18,808 nt of DNA from JAZNOQ01 sp045589215 (lineage in GTDB: Bacteria; Bacillota; Clostridia; Oscillospirales; CAG-272). The notes below the pieces were generated by a model. That model did no database searches. It had not been told where the DNA came from and saw only the letters and a program-made list of their open reading frames with translations. The translations under genes and the position numbers were made by a program. The stretch is taken from positions 1-18,808 of the forward strand of contig JAZNOQ010000155.1 in the NCBI GenBank assembly GCA_045589215.1. The letters run 5' to 3'. Positions 1 to 7,008 of this stretch are shown here, piece by piece (position 1 is the first letter of the stretch; each line of letters begins with the position of its first letter).

Positions 1-1
1 G

Positions 2-316
2 GGCATCGTGGTCGGCTGTCAGACCGAGCGTTCGCAGGTACAGAACAGAGAGTATGCCCTGAAGATGCTGAAGTCGTAGCTGATGGAGATCAAGCTCCGC
101 GAGCGTGTCGACACGATCGAGGAGATCCAGGGCAACAAAGCAAACATCGAATGGGGCTCGCAGATCCGCTCCTACGTCTTTATGCCCTATACCCTTGCGA
201 AGGATACCCGCACAGGCTACGAGGACGGAAACATCGACTCGGTCATGGACGGAAACATCGACGGCTTCATCAACGCCTACCTGAAGCAGCTTTCGGCAGG
301 CACCATCAAGGGATGA
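2..316 (+). CDS. prfB: Peptide chain release factor 2 (RF2), C-terminal part, with an in-frame TAG
   Basis: RF2 releases finished proteins from the ribosome at UAA and UGA codons. Only about the last 104 codons are in the window; the frame runs off the left edge, so the GGQ and anticodon-reading motifs are not visible. The frame begins GIVVGCQTERSQ, the segment after the GGQ loop in RF2, and continues to WGSQIRSYVFMPYTLAKD and the usual end DGNIDGFINAYLKQL. Reading from base 2, a TAG stands at 77-79 between KMLKS and LMEIK, where relatives usually have lysine (AAG to TAG is one base). The RF2 match continues in the same frame on both sides, so this is a nonsense codon and not a frameshift. 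An ATG at 83 has no good ribosome binding site. It may be a sequencing error, a real mutation or recoding. Family assignment is very safe; functional state is open. Confidence 0.88.
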
Positions 317-365
317 TATATTCAGGGGCTCTGCCTCGAAAAACATAACACAAGGAGAACTCACT

Positions 366-1079
366 ATGAACAACAAGAAGCGTCTCATTTGCATGGACCT
401 GGACGGTACGCTCACGCAGCACCGCTCACAGCTCGGAGAAAAGAACAAGGCTGTTCTGGACAAGCTTGGCGAGAAGTACAAGCTTCTGATGGTCGGTGCG
501 GGCAACGTTCCGCGCATTTACGGTCAGATGAACGAATATCCGATCGACATTCTCGGCAACTACGGTATGCAGGAGGGCAAGATCATCGACGGCAAGATGG
601 TGATCGTCCGTCAGGACACGCAGGAGGTCGACCGCGAGTTCTTCCTTGAAAAAACGAATTACCTCCGCGAAAAGTACGGCTACACCGAATACAAGGGTGA
701 GCCCATCGAATTCCACGCATCGGGCATGGTCACCTTCCCCTTCCTCGGCACGAAGGCAGACGTTGCGGACAAGCTCGCTTTCGACCCCGACCGCTCGAAG
801 AGAAAGGTCCTCTATCCTGAAACTCTCGAGATCTTTAAGGACTTCACCGTGTACATCGGCGGCTCGTCGTCCTTCGACTTCTCCGCAAAGAGGTATAACA
901 AGTACGACGCGATCGTAACCTACGCAAAGGAAAACGGATACGCGCTCGACGAGATCCTTTACGTCGGCGATGATTTCGGCGACGGCGGAGGAGACAGCCA
1001 CGTGCGTCTCGGCGGTCTTGACTACATCAACATCACCGACTACGAAAAGTTCGGTGAGGCTATGGCAGAGTATCTCTGA
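366..1079 (+). CDS. HAD superfamily (class IIB, phosphomannomutase-like) hydrolase
   Basis: A 237-residue cytosolic phosphatase-type protein. Motif I is MDLDGTLT, with the expected nucleophile D11 and acid/base D13. Motif IV is VGDDFGDGGGD, with Mg-binding aspartates near D202/D203. The DGTLTxxR start, the central GNYGMQEGKIIDGK stretch and the SSSFDFSAKRYNKYDAI segment before motif IV resemble the Cof-type and eukaryotic phosphomannomutase-like branch of HAD-IIB. The length suits that group. The substrate cannot be read from sequence; a sugar phosphate is a reasonable guess. The start is supported by AAGGAG at 352-357, eight bases before the ATG. It follows prfB by 49 bp without a visible terminator, so the two are probably cotranscribed, and a hairpin terminator follows the stop. 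Confidence 0.85.
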   Translation: MNNKKRLICMDLDGTLTQHRSQLGEKNKAVLDKLGEKYKLLMVGAGNVPRIYGQMNEYPIDILGNYGMQEGKIIDGKMVIVRQDTQEVDREFFLEKTNYLREKYGYTEYKGEPIEFHASGMVTFPFLGTKADVADKLAFDPDRSKRKVLYPETLEIFKDFTVYIGGSSSFDFSAKRYNKYDAIVTYAKENGYALDEILYVGDDFGDGGGDSHVRLGGLDYINITDYEKFGEAMAEYL

Positions 1080-1107
1080 TCGCCTTTTTCATCAAAACGC
1101 AAATCAG

Positions 1108-1145
1108 AAAATGAACCTCCGCGCACCGCCGGGGGTTCATTTTTT
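1108..1145 (+). terminator. Rho-independent terminator after the HAD gene
   Basis: Arms AAATGAACC (1109-1117) and GGTTCATTT (1134-1142) pair perfectly. Three more inner pairs, one of them G-T, extend the stem, and a T run reaches 1145. It lies 29 bp past the HAD stop and probably ends the prfB-HAD transcript. Confidence 0.88.
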
Positions 1146-1251
1146 GAAGATCGGTGGTTCGTGATTTTCCACAAAAGTAAAAAAATGCGCGAGTTAATAC
1201 GACAAAAACCGACATCAAGGTATCATAAAATTTTTTCTTTGTCCATTTCAA

Positions 1252-1268
1252 CGAAATTTCGCGCGAAA
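1252..1268. repeat. Overlapping palindromes upstream of the RNA promoter
   Basis: CGAAATTTCG (1252-1261) and TTTCGCGCGAAA (1257-1268) are both perfect palindromes and share five bases. They end 17 bp before the -35 box of the promoter at 1286-1314, a plausible place for a regulator. No known operator consensus was recognised. Confidence 0.45.
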
Positions 1269-1285
1269 AATCGTCAATTTGAATA

Positions 1286-1314
1286 TTTACTTTTTTCCTC
1301 CGATGCGATATAAT
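1286..1314 (+). promoter_or_regulatory. Sigma-A type promoter for the 1321-1445 RNA
   Basis: The -35 TTTACT (1286-1291) and a perfect -10 TATAAT (1309-1314) are separated by 17 bp. This predicts a start near 1321. No open reading frame with a credible ribosome binding site follows before the terminator at 1429-1445. Confidence 0.75.
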
Positions 1315-1320
1315 GTAATC

Positions 1321-1445
1321 GTGAAGGGGGACAAGCGTTCCTCTTCCCACAGGCTTATGCACAACAGGCGAGTACGCCGGATTCTGCGGACTATCAATCT
1401 CATGATAACCTCACGCAGAGACGGATTTCCTGTTGTGCTTTTTTA
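1321..1445 (+). ncRNA. Candidate structured small RNA of unknown family, about 125 nt
   Basis: The stretch has a strong promoter, compact predicted folds and its own terminator. The 5' hairpin pairs GAAGGGGGA (1323-1331) with TTCCTCTTC (1338-1346), with G-T pairs. A single-stranded linker follows. A long irregular hairpin is closed by GCACAACAGG (1359-1368) and CCTGTTGTGC (1429-1438), then a T run. Inside it are CCG/CGG (1377-1379 with 1422-1424), TCTGCG/CGCAGA (1383-1388 with 1414-1419) and TATCA/TGATA (1392-1396 with 1403-1407), with asymmetric internal loops. It does not match what I know of 6S, SRP, tmRNA, RNase P or common riboswitches. No coding gene is immediately downstream, so a trans-acting RNA is more likely than a leader. 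The fold was drawn by hand. Confidence 0.62.
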
Positions 1446-1477
1446 TTTTTCGGTAAAATCTCCGTCCCTCTGCCCCG

Positions 1478-1513
1478 CGCTCCGCGTTCCGGTGAGAGCG
1501 CGGAGCGTTTTTT
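1478..1513 (+). terminator. Second strong terminator in the gap before lon
   Basis: CGCTCCGCG (1478-1486) and CGCGGAGCG (1499-1507) form a nine-pair GC-rich stem with a 12-base loop, followed by six Ts (1508-1513). It backs up the RNA terminator about 40 bp upstream and insulates lon. Confidence 0.85.
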
Positions 1514-1578
1514 GCCTTGAGATTATCTGTTCACAGCCGTATTTTTGTAAAAAATCTTCAAAAATATATAAAAAGGTA

Positions 1579-1607
1579 TGGAAATCCGCCCAAAAGTGTG
1601 CTATAAT
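1579..1607 (+). promoter_or_regulatory. lon promoter with extended -10
   Basis: The -35 TGGAAA (1579-1584), a 17-bp spacer and -10 TATAAT (1602-1607) are visible, with an extended TGC directly before the -10. The predicted start is near 1614. No CIRCE or CtsR heat-shock operator was recognised. Confidence 0.75.
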
Positions 1608-1643
1608 TAGTATTTGAAAAGCTATACCCATAGAAAGATCAAG

Positions 1644-1655
1644 TTAGGTACCTAA
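1644..1655. promoter_or_regulatory. 12-bp perfect palindrome in the lon leader
   Basis: TTAGGTACCTAA lies six bases before the lon ATG, where a Shine-Dalgarno site is expected. The only SD-like bases (AGG, 1646-1648) are inside the palindrome and 12 bases from the ATG. It may be an operator or control translation; this is inference from position. Confidence 0.45.
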
Positions 1656-1660
1656 AAATT

Positions 1661-4111
1661 ATGTCAAATTACATCGAAAAGGTCGAGCAGCTGTCGCTTC
1701 CCGTGATCGCTCTGCGTGATACGGTGGCGTTCCCGTCCGCTCCCCTCAACATTGAAATATCCGACAGCGAAAGCATCTCGGCGGCAGAGGCCGCAAGCAA
1801 CGACGATTCCTTCGTGTTTCTCGTGATGCAGACCGTAACCAACGACCGTGAGATCCACCTCGGCGAGCTCGAAAAGGTCGGAACGGTCGCGCGCATCAAG
1901 CAGTTCGTCCGCACAAGCGACGGCGACGTACGCGTTCTCACAGAGGGCTTTGCCCGCGCGAGCGTCCTGACCTTCCACAGAAACGACGATCACATTCGCG
2001 CAGAGGTTCTGTGCAAGGTCATTTCTCTGCCCGAAAACGGCGGTCTCCGCGGAGAGGCGGCGGTCCGCGCAATCTTTGAGGCTACGGGAAACATCTTCCG
2101 ATTTCTCTCCCCGTCGGGCGCGGATATCGTCAGAAACGCAAAGAAGATCCGTGACCCCGGGCTTCTCGCAGACTTCCTCGCTTCGAACATCCTGCTCCAT
2201 CCCGACGACAAGCAGCAGGTACTTGAATGCTTCGATCCTCTGAAGCGCGCCGAGCTTCTTGTCCTTCTTCTCGAGAAGGAGTCCGAGATCCTCGCACTTG
2301 AGCATGATATTCACAAGCAGGTTCACGATCGCATTGAGCAAAATCAGCGCGAGTACTACCTGAAGGAGCAGCTCCGTGTCATCGAGGACGAGCTGGGCGA
2401 GGGAGACGGTGAGATCGCGGAGTACGATCGCCGCATCAAAAAGGCAAAGCTGCCGCAGGAGATCGAGGAAAAGCTCCTCAGAGAAAACCGCCGTATGGCG
2501 AAGACCTCGTACGGCTCTCCCGAGGCGAACGTTCTTCGGAACTACCTTGACGTCTGCCTCGAGCTTCCCTGGACACAGAAATCGAAGGATCGACTGAACA
2601 TCGTGCAGGTGAAGAAGGCACTTGACGAGGACCATGACGGTCTTGAAAAGGTAAAGGAGCGCATTCTCGAGTACCTCGCGGTAAAGCAGCTCAATCCCGA
2701 GCTGAAAAACCAGATCATCTGCCTCGTCGGCCCTCCCGGCGTCGGCAAGACCTCGATCGCGTCGTCGATCGCGCGGGCAATGAACCGCAAATACGTCCGC
2801 GTTTCCCTTGGCGGTGTCAGAGATGAAGCCGAGATCCGCGGCCACAGAAAACCCTACATCGGCGCAATGCCCGGCCGAATTATGACCGCGCTTACAAGCG
2901 CGGGAACGAATAATCCCTTCGTGCTTCTTGACGAGATCGACAAGCTCACGCAGGATGCGCATGGTGACCCTGCCTCTGCTCTTCTTGAGGTGCTTGACCC
3001 CGAGCAGAACAAGGTCTTCCGCGATCACTTCGTCGAGATGCCCTTCGACCTCTCGGACTGCTTCTTCCTTGCGACCGCAAACTCGCTTGAAACCGTACCG
3101 AAGCCGCTTATCGACCGTATGGAGATCATAAGGCTCGACACGTACACGAAGCGCGAGAAGCTTTCGATCGCAGAAAACCACCTCTTCCCGAAGCAGCTGA
3201 AACGGCACGGTCTCACGAAACGGATGCTCCGCATCACCGAAGACGGCTTTGACGAGCTCATTACCTATTATACGCACGAGGCGGGGGTCCGTAATCTCGA
3301 GCGCACGATCGCTGAGCTTTGCCGCAAGGCGGCGAAGAGATTCGTCGAAAACAGCGAGCAGAAGCGGATCACGGTGGACGCGAAAAATCTGTCCGAACTC
3401 CTCGGCCCGAGGAAGCTCATTCCCGAGCTTGTCGCAGAGAACCCCGAGGTCGGCGTTGTCAACGGGCTCGCGTATACCGAGCTCGGCGGCGATCTGCTGA
3501 AGGTCGAATGTGCCGTGCTTGAGGGCACGGGTAAGATCGAGCTTACGGGCTCGCTCGGTGACGTGATGAAGGAATCGGCAAGGGCTGCGATCAGCTTTGT
3601 TCGCTCGATCGCAAAGGACTACGGCATTCCGACCGATTTCTATCGCACGAAGGATATCCACATCCACGTACCCGAGGGCGCAGTTCCGAAGGACGGACCG
3701 TCGGCGGGTGTAACAATGACCACAGCACTCGTCAGCGCACTCACGGGCTATCCCGTGCGAAGCGACGTCGCGATGACGGGCGAGATCTCGCTCAGAGGAC
3801 GTGTGCTCGCGATCGGCGGGCTCAAGGAAAAAACGATGGCGGCATATTCCGCAGGTGTCCGAACGGTTCTGATCCCCAAGGACAACGAGCATGACATCGA
3901 AAGGCTCGATCCGCTCGCGCGTGAAAATCTCTGCTTCATTCCTTGCACCAAGGCATCCGACGTACTGCGCGAGGCACTCGTTCGTCCCGATACCGCCCAA
4001 GCGGATCTCGGAACGGCATTCACTCCCGCAGCTCCTCTCCCGACGCTCTGCCCGCAGGGTGACGTGAAGCGTCCCTCCGCATCTCTCGCGGAATGCGAAA
4101 AGAAGGCTTGA
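1661..4111 (+). CDS. lon: ATP-dependent Lon protease
   Basis: An 816-residue serine-lysine AAA+ protease that degrades misfolded and regulatory proteins in the cytosol. In order: the N-terminal substrate-binding domain (LPVIALRDTVAFP near residue 15); a coiled-coil region with the typical REYYLKEQLRVIEDELGE; Walker A GPPGVGKT at 357-364; Walker B LLDEID with D424/E425; and the C-terminal protease domain with nucleophile S681 in KDGPSAG and K722 in GGLKEK. The length matches bacterial Lon with an extra tail of about 35 residues. The start is fixed by family alignment, although the ribosome binding site is poor (AGG within a palindrome). A dedicated promoter lies upstream, and engB follows after 41 bp. 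Relatives in Clostridia are often also next to engB. Confidence 0.97.
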   Translation: MSNYIEKVEQLSLPVIALRDTVAFPSAPLNIEISDSESISAAEAASNDDSFVFLVMQTVTNDREIHLGELEKVGTVARIKQFVRTSDGDVRVLTEGFARASVLTFHRNDDHIRAEVLCKVISLPENGGLRGEAAVRAIFEATGNIFRFLSPSGADIVRNAKKIRDPGLLADFLASNILLHPDDKQQVLECFDPLKRAELLVLLLEKESEILALEHDIHKQVHDRIEQNQREYYLKEQLRVIEDELGEGDGEIAEYDRRIKKAKLPQEIEEKLLRENRRMAKTSYGSPEANVLRNYLDVCLELPWTQKSKDRLNIVQVKKALDEDHDGLEKVKERILEYLAVKQLNPELKNQIICLVGPPGVGKTSIASSIARAMNRKYVRVSLGGVRDEAEIRGHRKPYIGAMPGRIMTALTSAGTNNPFVLLDEIDKLTQDAHGDPASALLEVLDPEQNKVFRDHFVEMPFDLSDCFFLATANSLETVPKPLIDRMEIIRLDTYTKREKLSIAENHLFPKQLKRHGLTKRMLRITEDGFDELITYYTHEAGVRNLERTIAELCRKAAKRFVENSEQKRITVDAKNLSELLGPRKLIPELVAENPEVGVVNGLAYTELGGDLLKVECAVLEGTGKIELTGSLGDVMKESARAAISFVRSIAKDYGIPTDFYRTKDIHIHVPEGAVPKDGPSAGVTMTTALVSALTGYPVRSDVAMTGEISLRGRVLAIGGLKEKTMAAYSAGVRTVLIPKDNEHDIERLDPLARENLCFIPCTKASDVLREALVRPDTAQADLGTAFTPAAPLPTLCPQGDVKRPSASLAECEKKA

Positions 4112-4152
4112 TCCTTCGAAACTACGATAACGATAAAAAGGAGCAAAACGCT

Positions 4153-4749
4153 ATGCTCAATACACAAAACGTAAGGCTCCGTATCAGTGCGGGCAGGATC
4201 AATCAATTTCCCGGCGATCCGCTTCCGCAGGTCTGCTTCTCGGGGCGTTCGAACGTCGGCAAAAGCTCTCTCATCAACACATTGATGGGACAAAAGAAGC
4301 TTGCGCGCGTCAGCTCTGCCCCTGGAAAAACGATCACGATCAACTTTTTTGAGATCGACAAAAAGCTCTTTTTCGTCGATCTTCCGGGCTACGGCTTTGC
4401 AAAAAGACCGCCCGCAGAAAAGGCGGCGTGGAGCGCTCTGACCGACGGATACTTTACACAGAATAAAAACATCGACCGCCTTTCTCTCGTTCTCCAGCTT
4501 GTGGACAGCCGCATCGGGCCGACCGCGGATGACGAAATGATGATGGATTTTCTCCGTCAGTCAGGTCTGCCCTACGTTGTTGTTCTGACAAAGACCGATA
4601 AGCTGAACAAGACCGAGTACGGAAAAATGCTCGCAGAAATGGCGGAGCATCCGCTGACGAAGGACGTTGTGCGCATTCCCTTCTCCTCGCTTTCGGGCGC
4701 GGGAAAGAATGAGCTCTGGAAGATCATTTACGAATACACCGGTCTTTGA
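4153..4749 (+). CDS. engB: Ribosome biogenesis GTPase EngB (YsxC/YihA)
   Basis: A 198-residue TrmE-Era-EngA-EngB-Septin family GTPase needed for large ribosomal subunit assembly. The G1 loop GRSNVGKS is at 31-38, a candidate G2 threonine lies in SSAPGKTITINFF, G3 DLPGYG starts at D76, G4 TKTDK is at 146-150, and G5 is SSLSG near the C-terminus. Start: a longer frame opens at 4093 within the end of lon, but AAGGAG at 4138-4143 sits nine bases before the ATG at 4153, and the protein then begins MLNTQNVRLR as expected for the family. It sits between lon and lysA on the same strand and is probably in the lon transcript. Confidence 0.95.
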   Translation: MLNTQNVRLRISAGRINQFPGDPLPQVCFSGRSNVGKSSLINTLMGQKKLARVSSAPGKTITINFFEIDKKLFFVDLPGYGFAKRPPAEKAAWSALTDGYFTQNKNIDRLSLVLQLVDSRIGPTADDEMMMDFLRQSGLPYVVVLTKTDKLNKTEYGKMLAEMAEHPLTKDVVRIPFSSLSGAGKNELWKIIYEYTGL

Positions 4750-4813
4750 TCCCAAAGCAAAGCACCAAAAATCCAGCGGGATCATTTTCCGCTGTTTACC
4801 GGATCCCCGAGGC

Positions 4814-4838
4814 GGGACATACTCGTATGTCTCCTTTT
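4814..4838 (+). terminator. Hairpin with T run between engB and lysA
   Basis: GACATAC and GTATGTC form a short stem, extended by GG with CC across a bulge, followed by TTTT (4835-4838). It may partly terminate the lon-engB transcript. The loop is very small and the T run short, so strength is uncertain. Confidence 0.5.
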
Positions 4839-4852
4839 CGGAATTTATTGAT

Positions 4853-4871
4853 GCCGCCCCTGTACGGCGGC
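4853..4871 (+). promoter_or_regulatory. GC-rich hairpin just before the lysA ribosome binding site
   Basis: GCCGCC (4853-4858) and GGCGGC (4866-4871) pair around a seven-base loop. The stem ends two bases before the GGAGG at 4874-4878, so it could affect ribosome access. It is too short to be a lysine riboswitch. Confidence 0.4.
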
Positions 4872-4883
4872 ACGGAGGCTTTT

Positions 4884-6182
4884 ATGATTCTTTATCCTCA
4901 TCTTGACATAAATGACCGAGGACATCTCACGATCGGCTCGCTCGACACGGTTTCCCTTGCACGGGAATTCGGCACGCCTGCGTACATTTTTGATGAATCG
5001 GTCATCCGCAATAGGGTCCGCACCTATCTCGCGGCGGCGTCCGAGCATTTCGGAAAGGACGCGCTTCCGCTTTTCGCGTCGAAGGCGTTCTCCTGCAAGG
5101 AGATCTATCGCATCGCCGCAGAAGAGGGCATCGGCATCGACTGCGTGTCGGGCGGTGAGCTTTATACCGCAAAAGCGGTCGGCTTTCCTGCCGAAAAGAT
5201 CTATTTTCACGGCAACAATAAGACCGACGCGGACATCCGTCAGGCACTCGATATGGGTGTCGGCACCTTCGTCGTCGACAACACGGAGGAGCTGTACGCT
5301 TTAGACGAAGAGGCAGGACGGCGCGCAGTCATACAGCGGATCCTGCTCCGCATCACCCCCGGCATCGATCCCCACACGCACCAAAAGGTGATCACGGGCA
5401 ACGTCGACAGCAAGTTCGGCTCTGCGATCGTCACGGGACAGGCTATGGAGATCGTAAAAAAGGCTCTTCGGTGCAAGAACCTCTCGCTCGCAGGACTTCA
5501 CTGCCACATCGGCTCGCAGATCTTCTCGATCGAGCCCTTTACCGACGCCTCTTCGATCATGATCCGTTTTCTTGCTGAGATCAAGCAGGAGACCGGAATT
5601 GAGCTTCCCGAGCTCAGCCTCGGCGGAGGGCTCGGCGTGCGCTATACCGAATACGATCCCGGGATCGACTATGCAAAGGCGATCGCCGATATGGCGGCAG
5701 TCATTCGCACCTACGCCGACGAAAACGGCATGAAGATGCCCCGCATCGTTCTCGAGCCCGGTCGATCGATCGTTGCAGCGGCAGGCATCACCCTCTACAC
5801 GGTCGGCTCGGTGAAGGAGATCCCCGGCTTCCGCAGCTACGTCTCGGTGGACGGCGGTATGCCCGATAATCCCCGATATGCGCTCTATCAGTCACAGTAC
5901 ACCGCCCTCATCGCAAACCGCGCCGCTTATCCGAAGAACTATCGCGCGACCGTCGCGGGCAGATGCTGTGAGAGCGGGGATCTGATCGGCGAAAACATGG
6001 AGCTTCAGAAGCCCATGCGCGGTGATATTCTTTCGGTTCTCGTTACGGGCGCTTACAACTATTCGATGGCGTCGAACTACAACCGTCTCCCCCGCCCGCC
6101 CGTCATTTTTGTAAGAGACAGCGAGGCGCGCGTCGTCATCCGCCGCGAGACGTACGAGGACATCACAAAAAACGACATCTGA
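4884..6182 (+). CDS. lysA: Diaminopimelate decarboxylase
   Basis: Converts meso-diaminopimelate to L-lysine, the last step of lysine synthesis, as a PLP-dependent fold-III dimer in the cytosol. The protein has 432 residues, normal for the family. Visible motifs: FASKAF with PLP-lysine K67; HGNNKTD; HIGSQI; the phosphate-binding GGGLGVRY; EPGRS; VDGGMPDNPRY; the active-site CCESGD; and GAYNYSMASNYN near the C-terminus. Start: the frame stays open upstream to 4746, but GGAGG at 4874-4878 and the normal N-terminus (MILYPHLDINDRGHLTIG) support ATG 4884. It is 134 bp after engB, with two small hairpins between them. Related decarboxylases of arginine or ornithine are longer or lack the CESGD context, so LysA is the clear choice. 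Confidence 0.95.
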   Translation: MILYPHLDINDRGHLTIGSLDTVSLAREFGTPAYIFDESVIRNRVRTYLAAASEHFGKDALPLFASKAFSCKEIYRIAAEEGIGIDCVSGGELYTAKAVGFPAEKIYFHGNNKTDADIRQALDMGVGTFVVDNTEELYALDEEAGRRAVIQRILLRITPGIDPHTHQKVITGNVDSKFGSAIVTGQAMEIVKKALRCKNLSLAGLHCHIGSQIFSIEPFTDASSIMIRFLAEIKQETGIELPELSLGGGLGVRYTEYDPGIDYAKAIADMAAVIRTYADENGMKMPRIVLEPGRSIVAAAGITLYTVGSVKEIPGFRSYVSVDGGMPDNPRYALYQSQYTALIANRAAYPKNYRATVAGRCCESGDLIGENMELQKPMRGDILSVLVTGAYNYSMASNYNRLPRPPVIFVRDSEARVVIRRETYEDITKNDI

Positions 6183-6237
6183 AGGACGGACGAATTTTGT
6201 GCCGCAACGACGGCGCAGTGAAAGGAGTCTACTCAAT

Positions 6238-6975
6238 ATGCTTCTTGACCTCCTCGCATCTCTCGCAACAGGTAAGGAGGATCCCGCGATCCTCATAACC
6301 GAGATCTGTCTCATCTTTGCGATCGTGCTTTTTTCCCTCTCGGCACACGAGGCGGCGCACGCCTATGCCGCAAAGAGAATGGGCGACTACACCGCCTACT
6401 ATCAGGGACGCATCACGCTGAATCCCCTGAAGCACTTAAATCTCTTTGGTGCGATCTCAATGCTGCTCGTCGGCATCGGATGGGCAAATCCCGTCCCGAT
6501 CAATCCGAGAAACTTCAAAAATCCGCGCAAGGGTATGATGCTTTCAAGCCTTGCGGGGCCCCTGTCAAACCTCTGCATTGCAGTGATCGCGACCTTTCTC
6601 GGATCTCTGACACACTTCATCCTTGCTTTGATCATTGGGAACGGAAGCTTGACGGAGGGCACGTTCTACGTGCTTTACGCGATCATCCTCTTCTTTTATT
6701 ACGCAGCTTATCTGAATTTTTCTCTCGCGATCTTCAACCTGATCCCCTTCCCGCCCTTCGACGGCTCGCGCATTTTCTTCTACTTCCTGCCGAAGGAGTG
6801 GTACTTCAAGGTGATGCGCTACGAGCGTTATCTCGGACTCGGAATCCTGCTCCTCGTTCTGGGGCTTTCCCGTCTGGGGTTCAGCCCTGTCTCCTATATT
6901 GCAGACGGACTTTACTCACTCGTTTCGGGACCGTTCAACAAATTCTTTGATCTCATCCTAAATCTCGTCTCCTGA
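6238..6975 (+). CDS. Site-2 protease family (M50) membrane metalloprotease
   Basis: A 245-residue integral membrane zinc protease that would cleave substrates within or near the membrane. HEAAH at 37-41 in the first long hydrophobic segment gives two zinc ligands and the catalytic glutamate; the distal ligand is D175 in NLIPFPPFDGSR, the family's NPxxPLDG-like motif. Roughly four to six hydrophobic segments are visible, including AILITEICLIFAIVLFSL, a pair in the middle, and YLGLGILLLVLGLSRLGF. There is no PDZ domain, so it belongs to the short YwhC-type group rather than RseP. ATG 6238 is chosen over 6199 because AAAGGAG (6221-6227) is ten bases upstream. It sits directly before scpA, a common arrangement in Clostridia. 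Its substrate is unknown. Confidence 0.9.
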   Translation: MLLDLLASLATGKEDPAILITEICLIFAIVLFSLSAHEAAHAYAAKRMGDYTAYYQGRITLNPLKHLNLFGAISMLLVGIGWANPVPINPRNFKNPRKGMMLSSLAGPLSNLCIAVIATFLGSLTHFILALIIGNGSLTEGTFYVLYAIILFFYYAAYLNFSLAIFNLIPFPPFDGSRIFFYFLPKEWYFKVMRYERYLGLGILLLVLGLSRLGFSPVSYIADGLYSLVSGPFNKFFDLILNLVS

Positions 6976-7008
6976 TCTTCAAAATCTTAACGGAAAGGCG
7001 ATTCTTCG

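Noticed and set aside
1321..1445. 6S RNA, SRP RNA or a known riboswitch
   Set aside because: The ends do not pair with each other as in 6S, the SRP signature loop is absent, and no riboswitch core I know is visible; kept as unassigned.
1060..1617. Open frames on both strands (100 and 112 codons) in the gap before lon
   Set aside because: They lack ribosome binding sites, run through terminators and the RNA gene, and show no domain-like sequence.
1664..4000. 778-codon open frame on the minus strand opposite lon
   Set aside because: It lies wholly antisense to a gene with all Lon motifs, has no family-like sequence, and is explained by the codon bias of lon.
4093..4152. Longer engB start inside the end of lon
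   Set aside because: No SD before it, while the ATG at 4153 has AAGGAG at the right spacing and matches the family N-terminus.
4746..4883. Longer lysA frame starting at 4746
   Set aside because: It would translate the hairpins and gap sequence; GGAGG before 4884 and family length fit the shorter protein.
4853..4883. Lysine riboswitch before lysA
   Set aside because: The gap is too short and shows only a simple hairpin, with none of the five-helix core.
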